Source: Apiotrichum sp. Y4204 | Taxonomy: Eukaryota; Basidiomycota; Tremellomycetes; Trichosporonales; Trichosporonaceae | Direction: 5' to 3' | Assembly: GCA_025531455.1 (NCBI GenBank) | Contig: JAMYHL010000059.1 | Location: 62,001-126,000, forward strand | Length of the DNA: 64,000 nt | Shown here: positions 44,882 to 56,444 of the stretch, one piece after another | Position numbering within the stretch: the stretch's first letter is position 1 | Layout: each line of letters starts with the position of its first letter | Notes under the pieces: model-generated | Told to the model about the DNA's origin: nothing | Database searches by the model: none | What the model saw: the letters and a program-made list of their open reading frames with translations, nothing else | Position numbers and translations under genes: made by a program

Positions 44882-47068
44882 TCAAGCGGGGTTGGTGCGC
44901 CAGTACGGACGGCGGGAGGTAGCTGGGGCGTGTTCGGGGCTAGGGGAGGCCGAGCGATCGCGGTATTCGCCGTCGCGGTGGCTTGTCGAGAGCGGGAGGC
45001 TGAGGGAGCGGGACTGGCCAAGCTCGAGGAGCGTGTGGGCCTCGTCAATGTCGTGGGGGTCTGGGCCGCGGGCAAACCTCACGGGAGTTGGGGTCTCGGG
45101 GCGCGGGGAATAGTATCTGCTGCGGTGCTTTGTCTCGTCTACTGCACATGGGGAGTGGGGATGGACGACGATCTGGGGCACGACCTGGCGCGGCGCGGAG
45201 CCCATGTCGAGCTCGAGGGCGTCGTACGACGAGGCCCGCCACGAGGGCGCGGGCATCGAGTCGTGCACCGGATCAAAGAGCGGGGTGCCGAGGCGTACGC
45301 CAGACGGACTCTCCGTGCTGGGGTAGCGGTGCGACGGGGTGCTCCGCTCTCCGCGGACATACGGGGGTGTGTGCCGCGTGACACTGTGGGAGCGCTCATG
45401 ACGGTCGTGGTACAGGTAGGGGTGGTACGAGGGGCGGTACTCGTGTCGAGGGTATGTGTGCGCGCTTGGCATGGGGGGACGGGGAGGGTAGAATGGGTTT
45501 GGGTCATCGTTGTCTCGGGGAGGGAAAGAGTCCATTTCCCAGGAAGCTGAGGGACGTGGGGGTCCAGTAAAATTGCCATTGATGGGCGATGAGGGGCGGC
45601 TGTAAACTGCCGGTGCTTGTTGGAGAGGAGTGTGCTGACCGCCAACGCTGCGGAGAAGGTCAGAGATGGCTGCCGAAGTTGACGGCGGAAGATGGTGCAG
45701 GACTGGAGCCATGGTGTAGAGAAAGTTGCTAATGTTGGGGTCTACGGATGGCGGAAGGTGGAGCGCGACGGGGGTGGAGAAGCTGGGTGGGGGCTCGGTG
45801 GCGACGTCGAGCTCCGCAGGGGGCAGGCTGGCGGACCAGGATTTTGCGCGGCCCCCGAGTTCGGGAAAGCACGAGGGCTCGCGGCTCGAGTCGCGCGGCG
45901 TGCCGTCCTCGTTCTCCCACGGCATGCGGGCGTCGTCTTCTGCCCAGTTCTTGACCTGGTTTTTCAGCGAGCACGTCGACCGGGTGTGCCGGCACCCCGT
46001 GCACCGCGACACGGCTTTGCGGAGCCCAAAGGCGTTAGTCACCTCGAGCATACACGGCCAGTCCTGCGAGGTGCACGTTTCGCATGGCTTGAGGATTGTC
46101 TTGGAGGTGATGCGGTGGCAGTTGGGGTCGCGGAGTGCGCGGAACTGCCATGTCAGGGGGTTTTATAAAAGGCAAAAGAATGCAATAATGGAGAAGGGGC
46201 TATGGAGTTTTGATTTAGGACAAATACTGCAAAGCGGGCTGCCTCGTGCAGTGGCGCTACCAGGGTGATGGCAGTTGTCAGGAGCACAAGAAGATGGCCT
46301 CCAAACGCAACAAAACACTGGATAATAGAAATATTAGACACCCGGGTAGCTCCCAGATATCCGGATACCAGTGGGGAATGAGAGTATCAAAACACGACGA
46401 CTCACAAGAGTGGCAGCCTTGTGCTGGTACTTTACGGAATAAGTCATGACATGGACCTGCTCGTCGGGGGTGAGGTCCTTGATTTCATCCTCGGTGATGG
46501 GCTTGAGCTTCCGTCCGCGCGTAGTGGAGCGGGGGGTGGGCGAGTCACAGCGGGCCTCTGGGGAAGGGAGGCGCGACGAGGAGGTAGGTGGCGACTCTGA
46601 CGGGCTCTGGTTGATGAGAGTGATGGACTTTGAGGATGACTTGCGCGCAGGCCGCGCGTACGGCTTTGGCTGGCGCTTGGGCGTCTTGGGTGTCTTGGAC
46701 GGCGTTGGGAGTTTCCCACTGGATTTGGGGTCTTGGGCTGGAGCCTCGAGCTTGATGGCTTTGCGGTTCAGCGAAAGGGGAGTGTGCGGAAGCTGCGCGG
46801 TGACAAGTGGCGGTGTGCAGATTAGCGACTGGGCGGGGTCGCTGGCTGATGGACAGACGGAGTGTTCCACTTGTACTTGTCCTGTGGGATGCGAGTCGTC
46901 GTCATTGGCACCGGGACCGGCACCGGCACCGGCACGGGAAGGGAAAGGTGATACAGGCTCGCGCACAGGCTGGGGCGGGCTGGTGAAGCGTGGGGGAGAG
47001 GCAGACATGGAGGCGAGTGCGGCGGCGACCTCGTGCTCGGTGTCACCGAGCGAGCGTGGGATGGGCAT
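44882..47068 (-). CDS. Zn2Cys6-like cluster protein, putative transcription regulator
   Basis: Exons are 47068-46406 and 46144-44882, separated by a 261-nt intron with a ctgac branch point; 641 aa. The first exon (221 aa) is Ser/Pro-rich with a basic block RPARKSSSKSITL and KLKPITEDEIKDLTPDEQV. The second exon opens with six cysteines spaced exactly C-x2-C-x6-C-x16-C-x2-C-x6-C (Cys242, 245, 252, 269, 272, 279; CETC...CTGC). This is the Zn(II)2Cys6 binuclear pattern, but with a long linker (usual 5-12) and none of the usual basic residues between the second and third Cys. It also sits mid-protein rather than at the N-terminus. The remainder is Pro/His/Tyr-rich (HPYLYHDRHERSH). A DNA-binding regulator is likely; no middle-homology domain is visible. 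Targets unknown. Confidence 0.8.
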
Positions 47069-49344
47069 AGCGCTCGGATGAAGGTACAGAGAAGAGTAGA
47101 GTATATGCGGTGGGAGCTGGGTCGTGCGACAGTGTAGGTCTAAGGGAGGGAGAGGGCTGGTTTGAAGAGCGATGAGCGACAAGAATGGCGGTTTATATCT
47201 CGTGTGAATGTCAGAAGCAGCGTGGTGAACTGCGGGTGGAAGCGAGTGCGTCAAGTCTGCTCGGCGGGGACGCTGGTACTCTCTGCTGCTGCAGTTCGGT
47301 CTCTGTAGGCCATATCCCCTGGATGCTGGACTAGACGCTCTTTGTTTTGTCCCCATTTGCGCGTTCTCCTGCGACGTCTCAGCTGGTTTGGGTGACGGCG
47401 ACGCAACATGATACACCGCAGCAGGCAGGATGAGGCTCCAAGGAGCTGCTCAGAGCGGAGGTCGCGGCGCAGTGGCGCTGGGCTTGTACCTCTCTCCTGG
47501 ACCATGGGAGCGACGATGAGCAGGCCTGGCATGCAACAATGCGAGAAAGGAACAAAAAGCCACCCACGAGGCCGGCAGGAGGTCAGCCAGGTCAGATGTG
47601 AGTGAGCGCGAGTAGGCGAGGAGACGGACGGGTGCTCTGGCCTCGGCCACCCGCCAGAGCAGAGATAGGATACCTCAAACACCGCTAAAGCGGATACACT
47701 CGGAGATGGTGCGAGTGGTGCTCGTAACAGTGACAAGGAGAGATGATCTGTGCTGCTGTGTTTGTGTTGTGTCCTGTATCGTCGCGTCGTAGGTATAGTC
47801 CCAGTTGGCGACGTCGCCTCGTGAATGTGGCGCTGTGGGCCGTGAGTTGGCCGCGCGGGAGGCGTCTCGGGTGCCTCACCCCAGGCCTAGCTTCCCAGAA
47901 GCTTGGAGCGACCGACAGAAATTCCGAACATCTCGAGTTGACCATAGACCATACATGTACACCCTCGTCGCGCGGCCAGTGCTGAGGGGTGTGCACAACG
48001 CACAGCCGATCGAGAGGCAGGGAAGCAAAAATGCCCGAGCCGGTGGAACGCTGGGGAGAACCGAGACCTCGTGTCGCCCTGGAAGAAGCCTAGAAGCAGG
48101 AGGGCGTCAAATCAAGTATCTCTCTCTCGAGCAAGTGAGTATCTGCCGCAGCAACTGTCGCTGTTAGAGCTATACAGACAAAGAAACAGCTGAAGTTTTG
48201 GGGAGCCAGGGGCCGCTGCTTGACCAAGATTTATCGGGGGCAAGTCAGAATGCAGCAGTTCGTGACGGTTTGGAGTAGACACCCGTCTCGCGAGCCGCGT
48301 CTCGTGACTGGCAGGCGAGTTTGGCGGACGCCACACGCGGTGTTGCGCACAGAGTGCAGTGATTCAGTGAGCTGTGAATGTCTATGTAATGTACAGCGCG
48401 TAGCATCGTGTGCCGATCTCCATTCTTCTATCGCTGTCTCGATATCGCGCACAGAACAGCCGAACCGGTCCGCACACATTCCACAATGTAAAGTGTCAAA
48501 TGTACGTGCGTTGCCGGTCGCTCGTGTCTCACTACAGCCGATGTAGTCACTGAGATGCTCATATACGGGGGCTGGTACGCGCCACGCTCCCACCGCCGGG
48601 GGATGAGATGGACCAAGGGCCGGCGGAATGGGAGGAATGCATCACAGTGCAGAGTGAGGGGGATGCTGGGAAGCTGCAAGCTGGAGGACGCAAGGTTGTT
48701 CCCAAGCCCCGCCGTATCCTGATTCCTGAGATTTTTAGACATTAAGTAGGGCGCGTGACCGTCGTACTGTACATCGACGACCAAGCGTCCGCTGAGACTT
48801 CCGGTCGACGGGGTTTGGGGGGAGAGTTGCCGGGGCCAAGTGAAGCGTGCCAAGCCTGGCAGCCTTGTGCTCTCAGTCCGGCAGAAGGGGGGAGTGTAGG
48901 CCATAGCGTCCGATGGTTCCCGTGAAGCAATCGAAGCAAGAACTGTATCTCAAGTACGCAGGGGAAGCAATCTGGTGGCGCACGTGTCGAGAGCGTCCTG
49001 CGATCCTGATATCCTGTAGCCCTGCAGACGTGAAGGCGTGCTGAGCCATGCCTGAGAGTGCAACGTCGGCAGGACGTGGCAGCAGGAGGACGGTCTTTGC
49101 GATGGGACAGCTGTTGGCATCGACGCAGAGCATAGTGTTCTGTTGACAGCACTATCCTATTAACTGCTGTGTATGCAGCCACACGAACACTGTTGCATAC
49201 CCATACAGAGAGATTAGATGACACGAGGCATAGGACCATGACACTGTGATTGAGCCCTTTCCGTCCGTAACCACCACATGCTGTCCAACGCCCAGAGTAC
49301 ATGTAACATCGCACAGGTATCGCGCATGGCGGTGATAAACAACT
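47069..49344. other. long intergenic region, no convincing gene
   Basis: About 2.3 kb with overlapping short ORFs on both strands and no recognisable domain, tRNA or repeat. The left edge is the promoter of the Zn2Cys6-like gene. Confidence 0.45.
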
Positions 49345-50400
49345 TCATGGATCATTCCCCTCATCCCCGTCCACGAGCGGAAGCACAACGATGACACTCA
49401 CGTCGTCTCCCGGCCGCCTCCCTCCGTCCACCACCGACCGCAGCAGGAACTCGGCCGCATTTCCCTTCCCATCCCAGCCCCGCAAAATGTCCACCGCCTG
49501 CGCGCTCCCGACTAGATCCCAAAGCCCATCGCTCGCCGCGATGCCTACTCCCTGCGCATCAAACTCAAGCTCGCACGCCTCGGGCCGCGCGGTGAGGTAC
49601 GGCGGGGAGCGGTAATCCGCAAACAGCGCCGCATACATTTCGCTCATCTTGATCGACCTGGGGCCCTGGAACGCCGACATGTGCTCGATTGCCGCGCGGT
49701 GCCCGCGCACAGGAAGCTTGTAGTGCGCGTCCCCAAACCCGCGAAGTGCAAGCTGCTGGCCGAACAGCCGGCCGCCCACCAGGATGTGGTCCTCACCTGG
49801 ATGGTCGCCAAGTATTCTATCGCGCTCGGTGATAGATGACGCCGTATGGTCCTCCGTTTCAAGTAGCCCTGCTTTGGAGGCAAATACGGCCCGCGAGTCG
49901 CCTGCGTTGTACACGCCCACATGTCCGCAATGGAGCACAGCAACACAGGCAGTGCATCCCGACGCGACGCGCTTGACTGCCAGCCGCTGGTGCTCTGGAT
50001 CCGGGCCGAAACGCCGCGGGAGGAGGCGTCGGATGGCCGATGGCTGGGAGTTGCGGAAAGCAGCAATCATCTCGCTGTCGAGAGATTCAAAGAGGGACGC
50101 GATGGCCGCAGGCGTGGGTTGATCCAGAGCGGCGATGCGCGCTGGAAGAATAGAGGCGACGTGCTCTGCCGCCCAGTGTCCGCGGTGCCCGTCAAACACG
50201 CCGAGCACGAGGGCGTCACGCGTCGAGCTCTCCACGACGGCGATGCGGTCCTCGATTGGCCGCTCGGTCGGCTGGAGCTGGAGTGTGTGGAGTTGCGCGC
50301 CGTGTTTCGGGAAATGGTGGATCTCGCAGGAGACGACGCCCTGGAGTTTGGTGCAGGTGGATGCAGCATCTGCCGGGGATGCTGTGCGCGGTGCTGGCAT
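49345..50400 (-). CDS. PP2C-type protein phosphatase
   Basis: Single exon of 351 aa. PPM/PP2C metal and core motifs are present in order: ERPIEDRIAVVE (Glu50, Asp51), GVFDGHRGHWAAEH (Asp70-Gly71-His72), VGVYNAGDSRAVFAS, GIAASDGLWDLV and GDDVSVIVVLPL. The length and the FDGHRGHWAA form are closest to the pyruvate-dehydrogenase-phosphatase-like branch of fungal PPMs, though no mitochondrial presequence is obvious (MPAPRTASPADAAST may be weakly cleavable). It removes phosphate from Ser/Thr with two Mg or Mn ions. The substrate is unknown. The ATG at 50400 is preceded by no other in-frame ATG, and no intron is needed. Confidence 0.9.
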   Translation of the reverse strand: MPAPRTASPADAASTCTKLQGVVSCEIHHFPKHGAQLHTLQLQPTERPIEDRIAVVESSTRDALVLGVFDGHRGHWAAEHVASILPARIAALDQPTPAAIASLFESLDSEMIAAFRNSQPSAIRRLLPRRFGPDPEHQRLAVKRVASGCTACVAVLHCGHVGVYNAGDSRAVFASKAGLLETEDHTASSITERDRILGDHPGEDHILVGGRLFGQQLALRGFGDAHYKLPVRGHRAAIEHMSAFQGPRSIKMSEMYAALFADYRSPPYLTARPEACELEFDAQGVGIAASDGLWDLVGSAQAVDILRGWDGKGNAAEFLLRSVVDGGRRPGDDVSVIVVLPLVDGDEGNDP

Positions 50401-53400
50401 GGATAAGCCTGCGAGGAGCGATGAAATGAAGTGGTGAATGAGTGCGAGTTAGCTGTCAGTCTGGAGCAAGTGGGTGACTGACAGAATCAGACAGACTTGA
50501 ATGATGTGTAAGGGAGAAACAACGGGGAACCCGTCGTTTGACGCCACAATTCCACACATCCTGGTCTCTGGGTGGCGGCTGTGCACCATATCACAACACG
50601 ATCAAGGAGAGCATGCACAGCAGGGGACTTTCTTAAAGTCTGAGCATAAGTATCCGTGGACAGTATTGCTTAGCCAGCCTTTGAGGCTCGCTGCAGAGCA
50701 ACGTATTGTGCGCGGTTTGATGTGGGCGTTGCTAAAGTCGTCAAAGTGTGCCTTTGACCCATTCGTGCATCTCCTTTCACGACACATTGTGGGGGTCAAG
50801 GCAGCATCACCTCATCATTGTACGGTGTGTCATGTACCGTACCGTACCACGCTCCATACACTCGGCTGACCAGCAACGTTGTCGACTCCTGGCACGTCGG
50901 CACCCCCCGCCTTAGACATCTCGGCGACCGCAGTTGCTGCCGACGCGTCGTGGGGGCCCGAGCGATCGCTTTGCCGCCGCCTACCAATCGGGAACAAGGT
51001 AGATACCGGCAAACAGCAGAGATAGCGTGCAGCGCGTGCACGATCTTCGAAAATGATGGCTCCCAGGTCTTCGAAACTTCGAAATGTTAACATCCAACTT
51101 TTCGAAATGAGCGATATCGTGCTCACCAGCTGCACGCGGAGCGTGGCTGGTCCGCAGCTAAGAGATAAGCGAGCTGCCATCTCCCGTGCGCGGTCCGTCG
51201 TTTGCCGCACGCTAGTATTAGCTTAGGTACTTGGGTACCTGGGTCGCGATCATTCCGTCATGGTCGGTCTATACGCCAGCTCGCCCCGCTTGTGATGGGG
51301 ATGCTGGCGGTGCTCGTGGGGCCACGCTATCCGATTCTTCCCGAGCAGGCTAACGTTTGATACGAAGGATTTGAGGATGAGAACGAAGAGGGTGAGGAAT
51401 GTAATCTTCAGAGTTTGACGATGGTGGCACACGGATGGTGGAACACGCCACAAACAGCATTCAGTGCGGGGAGGGTAGATTGCACGCGACGAGACAGCCG
51501 ACGGATACTCTGCCACAGCATAATGATTGTGCTAAGTGCTCCTGCTGATCGCAATTGCGTGTCGGCTCGCACTCGTCAATAGCTAGCTACTTTGGATGTC
51601 TGTGTTGTCTGTTGCACCCTCCTGGCCTCTCCAGCCTCGGTAACATGCCGCAAGCACTGACCGACGCGTGTACAGTAGCAACGACACCACGGCCGTGATC
51701 GCGATCGCGATCGCGTCATCTTGCGGTTCGAAATCACCGGCGCCATTCCGCGGCGGGCTGGGGTCGGTGGGGCCACGTCGGTCCGCCACACGTCCCCTGC
51801 TCGGCAAGTTGGGTGCCCCATTGGCCATTGGCCATTCAAGCTGGGGCACAGACGTGGGGGTAGAGATGATGACGACAGGAATGAGGGATGGGAAGGGGAC
51901 GATGAACGAGTCTGAATGGACGGGTCTGAGCTCCACGTAAACTGAACGCCGACCCCTGGGATTCGACGCGGTGATCTAACCTCCGAGACCTCACTCCTGC
52001 ACTGTCTTGGAACCTAGCGGCCAGAGATGGCAAACGACGAGCGTCGAATGGCGAACGGCGAACGGCGAATAGGATGCGAATACCGATATGGCAGCGTGGG
52101 GAGCTGGCCGGGCCTCGTGAGAGCGCAGCCCACAGCCATGTCATAGCACATCCTGTCACAGCTTAACCTCTTGATACTCGTCATTGTCGGGGTGCTCTGT
52201 TTGCGACAGCACTCGATCGACCAGGCGTGCGCCGAGCCGCCGAGCCCGTGCTGACTGCCATTTGGCAAGCAAAACTCGTGCGATCTGTTCCGAACAAGAT
52301 ACCCATTGTGTGTTGGGGCGGCTGATAGCAGCCCTGCGATCGTGCGAGTAGCGCGAGTGAGAGTGAATTTACAGGCGTGTGCACAGGAGAGGGTAGCGGC
52401 CCACTGTCGGCAAACAGCAGCCGCATACAGTATACGCTGTGCGATAAGTGTCGCTGTTGAGGAGTGGACGCGCGAGACGCCGAGGTATGCAGCGCCGGGC
52501 GGGGATGGCCGCTGCATGCTAGCGCATTGCCATCCATTGACGGCGACTCGCTGCTCCGGGTTGGACCTATTCACTCGCCCAGTTCGCCCGCGGCTGGCGC
52601 CATTGACCATTCACTCGCCAGATCCCCACAGCCGGTGCCGCCGGCAGTGAGGTCTGCCAAGGGTGACACAGGGGTTCTACTCCACTCTCCAGAGAATACT
52701 ACAGCACGGGGACCCCATGACCCTGGCGGTACGAGCGCGGCCTCCTGTAGGTGGACTGGACAGCGCCGGCCTCCGCCCCGTCGGTTGCCGCCGTGCCCCG
52801 CGGCTCGTCGTATCTAGGTGCGTCGGATAAAGCATCCATCGTGTGAAGTGTTTCGTGGAGAATGGAATGCCAAGACCGATGACACCGGTGTCTTGTGTCG
52901 AGCACCCCGGTCTGAGTCGAGCAGCTGTCCACCTCTCCTGCACCTCGAGGTCTGTCAACGCACACCTCAAACCTAAACTTGGATGGGCCGAGACACGCCG
53001 GCGAATCGGCGTTCAAAGACTCGGGCCCTCGGCGACGAGTACGCGGATTTCCGGGGCTCGGAGTTTACCATCGATGAAGTCTGACCCCACCGAGATCTGA
53101 GATGCCTCATGCTTCTCTGCAGGATGCCGATATCGCACATCCCGGAACCCGCCTAGCACCGCCAACGTCTCGGTGTCCTATATGTCAAAGCCCTGCGAGC
53201 GTGCCTCGTGCGCTTGTGCTGTCATATTGTATGTACCCTTTGTGCCTTGTGTCCTGCGGTCTTTTGCTGCGCGCTGCGGCAAAGGGCCGGCAAACATGCG
53301 GTACGCAGAGTGGCCCCGTGTCCCCGTGGCCTGCCCCAGCCGCATATCGTGTCGGAGGCAGACGCAAAATGTCTTGGCACGATCTCAACGAGGCACGGAG

Positions 53401-54244
53401 GAGCTACGACGCGACAAAAGAGTGGTTTATCGAATTGTAGAATTTCCCTCATCCGTGTGTCGGCTCGCGGCTCTGCTCACCCCACTATTGACACTTACAG
53501 CAGATCCAGAACAGAGGCCAGAGACCCTAGAGAGCGAGAGGGACGGGAGGGGAGATGCAGAGACGCGCGGGGGATGATGCATTGGTTCCCACTGACCCAG
53601 TGAGCTAGTGATCTGACACCCCCACTGGAATCCCGTGCGCGAGGCTGGAAGCTAGTCGTCTAGCCGCAATCTAGTGTTGACCATTGTCTTGGCAGTTACC
53701 GGCAGATATGTTTAGGCCCATGTGGGGCAGCCACAGTCTCGCGCAGCTCGTGGACCCATCGAACCCATGGACCCCCAACAGCCAGAAGCATGGAAGCGTG
53801 TTCTTGGCGGGCCGCATTTGTCGACGGCTACAGACTAGAAGGCTCAAGCGACAAAGCAGAGGCGCAACTTGGGTTCGCGGCACAAACCCACAGCAGCGGA
53901 TCAGTGCACGACGCAACCCAACTCTTGTTCCTCATCCTTTCTCCCCCCTCACATTGTGCTGCAGGCATCGCGACCAAGACAGCACAACGCACTAGCGGCG
54001 GAGCGGGGTTGATGCGCTCCTATCGGGGCAACGGCCGACATCTCGTATCTAGAACGCCGCTCGTATCCGGACGGGTGTAGGTGGTTAGGAGCAAGGCACC
54101 TCAAGCGCAGGGACGGAAGCGAGGCGTTGGCCGTGGGGCCATTGACCGCCGCGGAGACCCCATGGGATAGATCAATAGATGTCCAGCGACGCGATCAGGA
54201 GAGGAAAAGCAAGAAAAAAAAGTTCCTGGACACGTTGGAATCGG
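50401..54244. other. longest intergenic region, weak coding traces only
   Basis: About 3.8 kb. Weak candidates include a minus-strand ORF near 52699-52855 (MDALSDAPRYDEPRG then TYRRPRSYRQG, 46 codons from its internal ATG) and a 112-codon plus-strand ORF at 53102-53440. Neither has a family, promoter or splice support. Poly-A-rich sequence lies near 54208-54222. Confidence 0.4.
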
Positions 54245-54250
54245 TATAAG
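54245..54250 (+). promoter_or_regulatory. TATA-like element of MFS gene
   Basis: TATAAG lies about 69 nt before the ATG at 54314. Confidence 0.45.
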
Positions 54251-54313
54251 AAGAGCTCGACGCGGGGGTCAACAACATCCACCACCATCGCCAACTCTTG
54301 ACGCTCGCCCAGC

Positions 54314-56043
54314 ATGACCGTCACACAGCAGCAGCTCGCCCGCCCGTCCTCCCTCAAGGACGAGACGGGGTCGATTGAGAAGGGCCAGATCGGCACCGAC
54401 TCTGTCGAGGTCATCCACCCCTACCTCGCGACCAATGGCGTCTACACCGAAGAGGAAGCCGAGTTCCTCGCCCGCTTTGACGACAAGGCGCGCACCAAGA
54501 TCTACCGCAAGATCGACTGGCGCCTCATCCCCATGCTGGCCATCCTCTACCTCTTTGCTTGTGAGTCTGAGCCTTGTTGATGGTCGGTCGTAGACCTTTA
54601 CTCACACCCAGACCTCGACCGCGCCAACATTGGCAACGCCAAGATCGAGGGCATGAACAAGGACCTCAAGCTCACCGGCACGCAGTACAACATTGTCCTC
54701 TCCATCTTCTTCGTGCCCTACATCCTCTTCGAAATCCCCGCCAACGCCATACTCCACAGGTACTTTAAGAACCGCCCGTCCTGGTGGATCGGTGGTCTCG
54801 CAACCCTGTGGGGCATCTGCATGACCCTCCACGGCGTCGCGCAGAACTATGGCGGTCTTGTCGCCTGTCGCATCGCTCTGGGTATCTGCGAGGCCGGCTT
54901 CTTCCCCGGTGCCGTCCTCATCTGCTCATCGTGGTATCCCCGCAACATGCTCCAGATCCGCATCGCGCTCTTCTACACCGCCTCGGCCCTCGCCGGCGCC
55001 TTCTCCGGCCTCCTCGCGTTCGCTATCGCCAAGCTCGACGGAGCTGGCGGCATCGCCGGCTGGCGCTACATTTTCATCATTGGTGAGTGCTGGTAGCATC
55101 CCTTCACGGACCACATGCTCAAACCTACAGAGGGCGCTGCCACCGTTGCGCTTGGCCTCGCTGTGCCCTTCCTCCTCGTCGACACGGCTCAGACTTCAAG
55201 CTGGCTCACCGCCGACGAGAAGCGCTTTGTCACCCTCGTCACGAGCGCGCAGGACGTGTCTGCTGCCAAGACCGAGGAGGTCTCGGGCGTCAACTGGTCG
55301 GTCCTCAAGGCCGTCCTTACCGACTGGCAGCTCTACGTCCAGGGCATCATCTACTGGTCGAACACGGTTCCGAACTATGCGATGAAGTTTACGGTGAGTT
55401 GGATTAAGACGAGACCGCAGAGGGCCCCACGCTTACACTCCAGCTCCCCTCCATCATCAAGACCATGGGCTACTCGAACGCCAATGCGCAGCTGCTCACC
55501 ATCCCGCCATACTGCGTCGGTGCGATTACCGCTCTCACTGCGGGTCTCTTCTCGGACAAGATGAACCGCCGCATGCCCTTCATCGTCGCCGCGCAGTGCT
55601 GTGTTATCACCGCCTTCTCCATCCTCCTCCCGCTCGGCCCCAAGATCAAGCAGAACATTGGCCCCGCCTACTTTGCCATCTGCCTCTCGTGCATGGGCTA
55701 CCCCATCTCGCCCGGTGTCAACTCGTGGACGGCCAACAACCTTGCCGGTGCCGCCAAGCGCGCCATGGGCGTTGCCCTGCTTATCGGTATCGGCAACATT
55801 GGCGGCATCATCGGCTCGTACATCTACATCGACACCCAGGCGCCCGCATATCCCGCTGGCTATGGCGGCTCGCTCGCGTTCGGCGCCGCGGGTCTCATTG
55901 CCGCGCTTGGCCTCGAGTTTGCCCTCATCCGCATCAACAAGAAGCGCGCCGCCATGTCCGAAGAGGAGATCCGCGCAAAGTACTCGGACGAGGAGCTCGA
56001 GCGCATGGGCGACCGCTCCCCGCTCTACCGCTACACCCTCTAG
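54314..56043 (+). CDS. MFS transporter, Dal5-like anion:cation symporter (ACS) family
   Basis: Four exons: 54314-54560, 54612-55082, 55131-55393 and 55444-56043; introns are 51, 48 and 50 nt and the product is 526 aa. Family signature YLDRANIGNAK follows the first helix (the intron sits just before LDRANIG). About twelve membrane helices follow, with the central loop GIAGWRYIFIIEGAATVALG, typical of allantoate, nicotinate, pantothenate or vitamin permeases. A loop NLAGAAKRAMGVALLIG and the end EELERMGDRSPLYRYTL are also characteristic of this family. It sits in the plasma membrane and imports an organic anion with protons. Exact cargo cannot be predicted. Confidence 0.95.
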
Positions 56044-56444
56044 ACTGCTTTTGGGTTCTTTCTGGTTGTTCGACGATAGTGAACAGGTGGTGGTGGTGGT
56101 AGTTGATAGTGGTTGTCACAAAGACGAAACTCTAGGAAATATATCTAGCAACACAATGTAATGGGTATCTTGCACATCGAGAGACTGTCGTGGTTTCTGG
56201 AGATAGACATTTAGTGACGTCACACTCTGGTACTCTGGTCGGCGTCGCCCACACGTGTCTCGGCGTCGTCGTCGTCGTTGACGACGATGGGAGACACAGA
56301 AAAAGTCGGAGAAATCGCGGGTAGGCACAGCAATCAAAAACACAAAAACAAACCCGCAGCCGGTTCTCTCTTTCTCCACATCCCATGTCCGTTGCTCGCT
56401 ACCACTCATCCTCGCGCCGCCGCGGCTGACAGCCTCTTGGCACG
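56044..56444. other. intergenic spacer
   Basis: This is the 3' flank of the transporter and the promoter of the Pro-rich protein gene. A (ggt)n run lies near 56085-56100. Confidence 0.5.

Noticed and set aside
53102..53440. 112-codon plus-strand ORF in the 50-54 kb spacer
   Set aside because: No domain, promoter or codon pattern distinguishes it from random open frames in GC-rich DNA.
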